Under the pieces are notes generated by a model. It was not told where the DNA came from. It did no database searches and worked only from the letters and a program-made list of their open reading frames with translations. This document shows, piece by piece, positions 63,202 through 64,000 of a stretch of DNA of 64,000 nt (positions are counted from its first letter, which is position 1; every line of letters starts with the position of its first letter). The position numbers and the translations under genes were made by a program. Origin of the DNA: Roseburia hominis (lineage in GTDB: Bacteria; Bacillota; Clostridia; Lachnospirales; Lachnospiraceae); NCBI GenBank assembly GCA_021771815.1, contig JAETOE010000005.1, positions 160,603 through 224,602 of the forward strand, written 5' to 3'.

Positions 63202-63897
63202 ATGGAGAAAATTGCGGCAATCGTGCTCGCGGCAGGCGCCGGAAAAAGGATGAACAGCGCTGTGCACAAGCAGTATATGCTGTTGGAGGGAAAGCCGGTG
63301 CTTTATTATGCGCTCAAAGCATTTGAAGAGAGCGAGGTCACGGAAATTATTCTTGTGGTCGGCGCAGGCGAAGAGGAATACTGCAGGACAGAGATTATTG
63401 AGAAATACGGAATCGGAAAGGTTGGGGCGGTCGTGCAGGGCGGCAGAGAACGCTATCATTCCGTATATGCGGGACTTAACGCGGCGCAAGGGGCGGACTA
63501 TGTGTTGATTCACGATGGCGCCCGCCCGCTTGTTACGGCGGATATCATAAAGCGTTCCATCGAATGCGTGAGAACCGGGCAGTCGTGCGTGGTCGGGATG
63601 CCGGTGAAAGATACGATCAAGATACTCGATGACGACGGTTTTGCAAAGGAGACACCTGACCGGAGGACTCTGTGGCAGATGCAGACGCCGCAGACATTTC
63701 CGTATCAACTGATAAAGGCGGCGTATGCAAAGATCATTGCGGAGGATGACAGCACGGTGACGGACGATGCGATGGTTTTGGAAAAGGCAGCCGGACAGCG
63801 TGTAAAAGTGATTGAGGGAGGCTATCAGAATCTGAAAATAACGACTCCGGAGGATTTGCTGGTAGCGTCCGCATATTTAAAATCAAAAAGTTTATAA
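63202..63897 (+). CDS. ispD: 2-C-methyl-D-erythritol 4-phosphate cytidylyltransferase
   Basis: 231 residues, family length. CTP-binding loop VLAAGAGKRM-NSAVHKQY, VLIHDGARPLV and the late TDDAMVLE. Third step of the MEP isoprenoid pathway. GGGGGAAAGG upstream; the start lies one base after the tsaD stop. Confidence 0.96.
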   Translation: MEKIAAIVLAAGAGKRMNSAVHKQYMLLEGKPVLYYALKAFEESEVTEIILVVGAGEEEYCRTEIIEKYGIGKVGAVVQGGRERYHSVYAGLNAAQGADYVLIHDGARPLVTADIIKRSIECVRTGQSCVVGMPVKDTIKILDDDGFAKETPDRRTLWQMQTPQTFPYQLIKAAYAKIIAEDDSTVTDDAMVLEKAAGQRVKVIEGGYQNLKITTPEDLLVASAYLKSKSL

Positions 63898-63908
63898 GTT
63901 TTAGAATG

Positions 63909-63955
63909 AAAATCGACAAGAGGTTATAAAGCCTCTGCCGATTTTCTTTTTTTAT
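63909..63955 (+). terminator. Terminator after ispD
   Basis: AAAATCG pairs with CGATTTT and AGAGG with CCTCT, followed by a run of T. The last 45 bases of the window show nothing further. Confidence 0.8.
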
Positions 63956-64000
63956 AGGAAACAGCAGAAAAGAAGAGCGTGCAGAGCGTAAAAACTCTGG

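Overview
This window looks like a piece of a Lachnospiraceae-type (Clostridium cluster XIVa) anaerobic Firmicute chromosome. The pointers are strong Shine-Dalgarno sites, many ECF- and ABC-type transporters, SleB-like and YtaF-like genes, a butyryl-CoA dehydrogenase/Etf cluster of the kind found in gut butyrate producers, and lipoprotein signals ending in a lipobox Cys. The assignment is inferred from gene content only. No rRNA, tRNA or CRISPR array was seen.

Layout. 1-3000 is an AT-rich accessory island: a zinc-ribbon Nudix hydrolase, a type III (ToxN/CptN-like) toxin behind a small structured RNA, an IS3 remnant and a HAD hydrolase broken by a one-base frameshift. 3079-11081 is a maltodextrin/starch locus: a carbohydrate-binding lipoprotein behind two LacI-type operators, a convergent LacI regulator, a GH13 enzyme and a MalEFG-type importer with no ATPase of its own. 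11176-11796 is a YtaF/MntP-like membrane protein. 11805-23541 is a second sugar locus: an AraC regulator diverging from an RbsA-type ATPase, two permeases, a binding lipoprotein, a GH3 enzyme, a GH78-like enzyme, a chemotaxis receptor and a beta-phosphoglucomutase-like HAD. 23582-26160 has two paralogous GNAT-transmembrane fusions and a 34-codon ORF. 26440-30900 is carAB. 31005-36949 holds a 33-codon ORF, an AraC regulator with a duplicated leader, and a YtrA-type GntR/ABC operon in which one ATPase is fused to a membrane domain through a repetitive linker; a CPBP protease gene behind it shares the same operator. 36971-40589 is a small-regulator region: an HTH protein divergent from a membrane Ser/Thr kinase, then an XRE repressor divergent from a membrane protein and a duplicated-domain secreted protein. 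40703-43313 has a degenerate HD-GYP-like protein and a coiled-coil SleB-type hydrolase.

43485-49236 is the butyrate module thl-hbd-bcd-etfB-etfA, lacking crt; a three-hairpin spacer sits between thl and hbd, where other species often carry crt. 49312-54654 holds an ECF S component, an Mrp/Nbp35-like ATPase, a LytTR/LiaF-like/DUF4097 operon and small membrane proteins. 54853-63897 is housekeeping: tex, an FMN riboswitch with a RibU-like transporter, the t6A genes tsaE-tsaB-rimI and tsaD around rnz, and ispD.

The best leads for something undescribed are the minimal type III toxin-antitoxin locus, the GNAT-transmembrane pair, the kinase/HTH pair with its neighbouring secreted duplicated-domain protein, the TGTAT-N10-ATACA regulon joining an ABC exporter to a CPBP protease, and the degenerate HD-GYP protein.
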